A stretch of DNA of 8,466 nt from an uncultured Bacteroidota bacterium (lineage in GTDB: Bacteria; Bacteroidota; Bacteroidia; 2-12-FULL-35-15). A program made the translations under genes and the position numbers. How positions within the stretch are numbered: position 1 is the first letter of the stretch; each line of letters starts with the position of its first letter. Shown here piece after piece: positions 6,435 through 8,466 of the stretch. The stretch is taken from positions 1-8,466 of the forward strand of contig CAIRRW010000400.1 in NCBI GenBank assembly GCA_903881065.1. The letters run 5' to 3'. The notes beneath the pieces are model-generated. The model was not told where the DNA came from, ran no database searches, and was given only the letters and a program-made list of their open reading frames with translations.

Positions 6435-7088
6435 TTAATCAGTTAATTGAACATCATCAATTAAAAACACAAAAACTTCTTTGGGTCCGTGTGCTCCTTG
6501 AACCAATGTCTTTTCAATATCAGCAGTCTTGCTAGGTCCGGAAATTGTAGTTATCATTGAAGGAATAGAACTACCATATTTATCACGTATAAATTTTAAT
6601 CCGTCCTTAATATTATACAGTAATTGAGATGTATAAGCAATTACAATATGATAATTTGAATAAATAGGAAGTCTCCTGCCGGAAGTTTGTTTCGATGTAA
6701 TCATAATGCTTCCGGTTCGTGCAATCAAACATTCGCAAAGAGTTACACCAATATCTGTGGACATAAACTCCTCTTCTTTATCTGAAAATTTTATGTTTCC
6801 TTTTGTAAGAATTTCTTTAATGGAAGATTCAAGACAAAAAATATTCTTCCAACTATTGTCTTTGATAAAGAATTCAAAGTTCTCTATGAATTCTGCTTCG
6901 TTTTCGCAGAAAACAAATTTCCCATTAAGTGTTGAGAAGTTTTGTGCAAATTGTATTTCAAGAGGTTCCTCTGAAGAAATAAATATTTCTGACTCTAAAT
7001 CCAAATCACCAACCTCGCTAGCGGACTTGGTAGTTAGAGCCTTCCTTATTTTTTTTAATACTTTTTCCCTTGAAGTAACGTCCGCCAT
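6435..7088 (-). CDS. LUD-domain protein of the LutC/YkgG family
   Basis: The 217-aa soluble protein has the LutC-type ending ISGPSKTADIEKTLVQGAHG at residues 182-201, and in the middle a CLIARTGSIMITSKQTSGRR stretch (120-139) typical of the family. In Bacillus, LutC works with the iron-sulfur proteins LutA and LutB in lactate oxidation. No lutA or lutB is present here, and the gene is wedged between ftsH (3 bp upstream) and cdsA (12 bp downstream), so a lactate role is not supported by context. Stand-alone LUD proteins at this place are, to my knowledge, common in Bacteroidota and their function is not known. The ATG at 7088 lies only 3 bp after the ftsH stop, which suggests translational coupling. 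The N-terminal 30 residues are lysine-rich and helical (REKVLKKIRKAL). Confidence 0.9.
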   Translation of the reverse strand: MADVTSREKVLKKIRKALTTKSASEVGDLDLESEIFISSEEPLEIQFAQNFSTLNGKFVFCENEAEFIENFEFFIKDNSWKNIFCLESSIKEILTKGNIKFSDKEEEFMSTDIGVTLCECLIARTGSIMITSKQTSGRRLPIYSNYHIVIAYTSQLLYNIKDGLKFIRDKYGSSIPSMITTISGPSKTADIEKTLVQGAHGPKEVFVFLIDDVQLTD

Positions 7089-7091
7089 TGA

Positions 7092-8466
7092 TTAAAATAA
7101 AGTATCCTTTGGTTTGTCAGAGTCCTTTTTTGAAGCAGGTTCTTCTTTTATCTCTTGGTCCTTTTCCTGATTCTTAACTTCAGCAATTATTTCCGTTAAT
7201 TCTTTCGCCTGTTCACTTTTCTCTTCTGTTTTTACTTCGCCATTTAAAGCAGGTGTTTCCACTGTCTTTACTAATGGAATTTCTTCCTTATCATAAGGGC
7301 GCTTACCAAAAATAGTTTCTAAATCCTCCTTAAAAATAACTTCCTTCTCTAATAGTTTTTCAGCTAACAATTTAAGTAAAGGCTTATTTTGAGTAAGGAT
7401 ATCTTTTGCACGAACATAGGAAAGTTCTATCATTTTACTTACTTCCTCATCAATTGTTTGAGCGGTCCGTTCACTATATGGCTTTGTAAAACCATATTCA
7501 TTAGCTCCTGTACTGTCATAATAACTTATGTTTCCTATCTTGTCATTCAAACCGTAGATGGTAATCATGGCGTATGCCTGCTTTGTAATTTTTTCCAAAT
7601 CACTCAATGCTCCTGTAGATATTTTACCAAACACAATCTCTTCGGCAGCACGACCTCCAAGGGTAGCACACATTTCATCCATCAACTGTTCAGTAGTAGT
7701 TATTTGACGTTCTTCCGGTAAATACCAAGCCGCGCCTAACGAACGACCACGAGGAACAATAGTAACTTTAACCAATGGGCTAGCATGCTCCAATAGCCAA
7801 CTAACAGCAGCATGTCCTGCTTCGTGATAAGCTATTACTTGTTTTTCGTGAACGGAAATAATTTTATTCTTCTTCTCCAATCCACCAATAATACGATCAA
7901 CTGCATCAAGGAAATCCTGCTTCCCTATTTCTTTCTTATCCTGACGAGCAGCAATTAACGCGGCCTCATTACATATATTTGCGATGTCAGCACCTGAGAA
8001 ACCAGGTGTTTGTTTTGCCAAGAAGTCAACATCAACTGAATTATCTAATTTCAATGGTTTTAAATGAACTTTGAAAATATCTTTACGTTCATTTAAATCA
8101 GGCATATCAACATATATTTGTCTATCAAAACGACCGGCACGCATCAACGCTCTATCAAGAATATCAGCTCGGTTAGTTGCAGCCAAAATAATAACCCCAC
8201 TATTTGTTCCGAAGCCGTCCATTTCTGTCAGCAATTGGTTCAATGTATTTTCACGTTCATCGTTTGCCCCCTGTGCAGGTGATTTTCCACGTGCACGACC
8301 TATCGCATCAATCTCGTCTATAAAGATAATACATGGGGCTTTCTCTTTTGCCTGACGGAATAAATCACGTACACGTGAAGCACCAACACCTACAAACATT
8401 TCCACAAAGTCCGAGCCTGATAATGAGAAGAAAGGAACTTTTGCTTCCCCTGCAACAGCCTTTGCA
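7092..8466 (-). CDS. ftsH: ATP-dependent zinc metalloprotease FtsH (5' end outside the window)
   Basis: FtsH is a membrane-bound hexameric AAA+ protease that degrades misfolded membrane proteins and selected regulators. The visible part has 457 codons; the frame runs off the window edge at AKAVAGEAKVPFF. The membrane anchor and the Walker A loop, which normally lies directly before this, are therefore missing from view, not from the gene. The GTG at 8405 is internal. Seen in order: Walker B CIIFIDEID (about 8333-8307), arginine-finger region RAGRFDRQI (about 8138-8112), and the zinc site HEAGH (7826-7812) with the later conserved Asp in ALSDLEKITKQ as probable third ligand. The protein ends in a tail of about 65 residues rich in Lys and Glu, less conserved in the family. 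The operon order is ftsH, LUD gene, cdsA; any promoter lies outside the window. Confidence 0.97.
   Translation of the reverse strand, partial: AKAVAGEAKVPFFSLSGSDFVEMFVGVGASRVRDLFRQAKEKAPCIIFIDEIDAIGRARGKSPAQGANDERENTLNQLLTEMDGFGTNSGVIILAATNRADILDRALMRAGRFDRQIYVDMPDLNERKDIFKVHLKPLKLDNSVDVDFLAKQTPGFSGADIANICNEAALIAARQDKKEIGKQDFLDAVDRIIGGLEKKNKIISVHEKQVIAYHEAGHAAVSWLLEHASPLVKVTIVPRGRSLGAAWYLPEERQITTTEQLMDEMCATLGGRAAEEIVFGKISTGALSDLEKITKQAYAMITIYGLNDKIGNISYYDSTGANEYGFTKPYSERTAQTIDEEVSKMIELSYVRAKDILTQNKPLLKLLAEKLLEKEVIFKEDLETIFGKRPYDKEEIPLVKTVETPALNGEVKTEEKSEQAKELTEIIAEVKNQEKDQEIKEEPASKKDSDKPKDTLF

Noticed and set aside
7092..8405. Complete short FtsH starting with GTG at 8405
   Set aside because: The conserved AAA sequence continues upstream in the same frame to the window edge (AKAVAGEA), so the GTG is an internal valine.

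Overview
The window looks like chromosomal DNA of a member of the Bacteroidota. Three things support this. There are type IX secretion (T9SS) C-terminal sorting domains. The promoter boxes are of the TAnnTTTG type, with no Shine-Dalgarno sequences before the genes. Packed in one operon are ftsH, a LutC-type LUD gene and cdsA. The DNA is AT-rich. I cannot name the genus.

Left part, about 1-1119: the 3' end of a gene for a large secreted T9SS protein (1-420) is followed by a near-perfect intrinsic terminator (452-480). Next comes roughly 640 bp of non-coding or decayed DNA. It holds an array of six 21-bp units, each centred on CTCGAG or CTTGAG (638-763), and the orphan C-terminal half of a second T9SS sorting domain (829-1047), which I read as a gene relic.

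Middle, + strand, 1120-5520: two housekeeping-type genes. The first is an MsbA-like ABC exporter (half-transporter, 614 aa). The second is the primosomal helicase PriA (837 aa). Each is preceded by a TAnnTTTG box exactly 4 nt before its ATG, so both mRNAs are probably leaderless or nearly so. priA contains a 60-bp imperfect inverted repeat, in frame, in the middle of its helicase lobe. It looks like a small repeat element that inserted and stayed translatable.

Right part, - strand, 8466-5568: ftsH (5' end outside the window), a LUD-domain (LutC/YkgG-like) gene and cdsA. They are separated by 3 and 12 bp and are evidently one operon, converging on priA. cdsA appears to start with TTG. The operon joins membrane-protein quality control (FtsH) with phospholipid synthesis (CDP-diacylglycerol). 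The MsbA-like exporter on the other strand may also act on envelope lipids. That functional link is inference.

I see no RNA gene, CRISPR array, transposase, phage gene or defence system. The least explained items are the 21-bp array, the repeat inside priA and the paired leaderless-type promoters.
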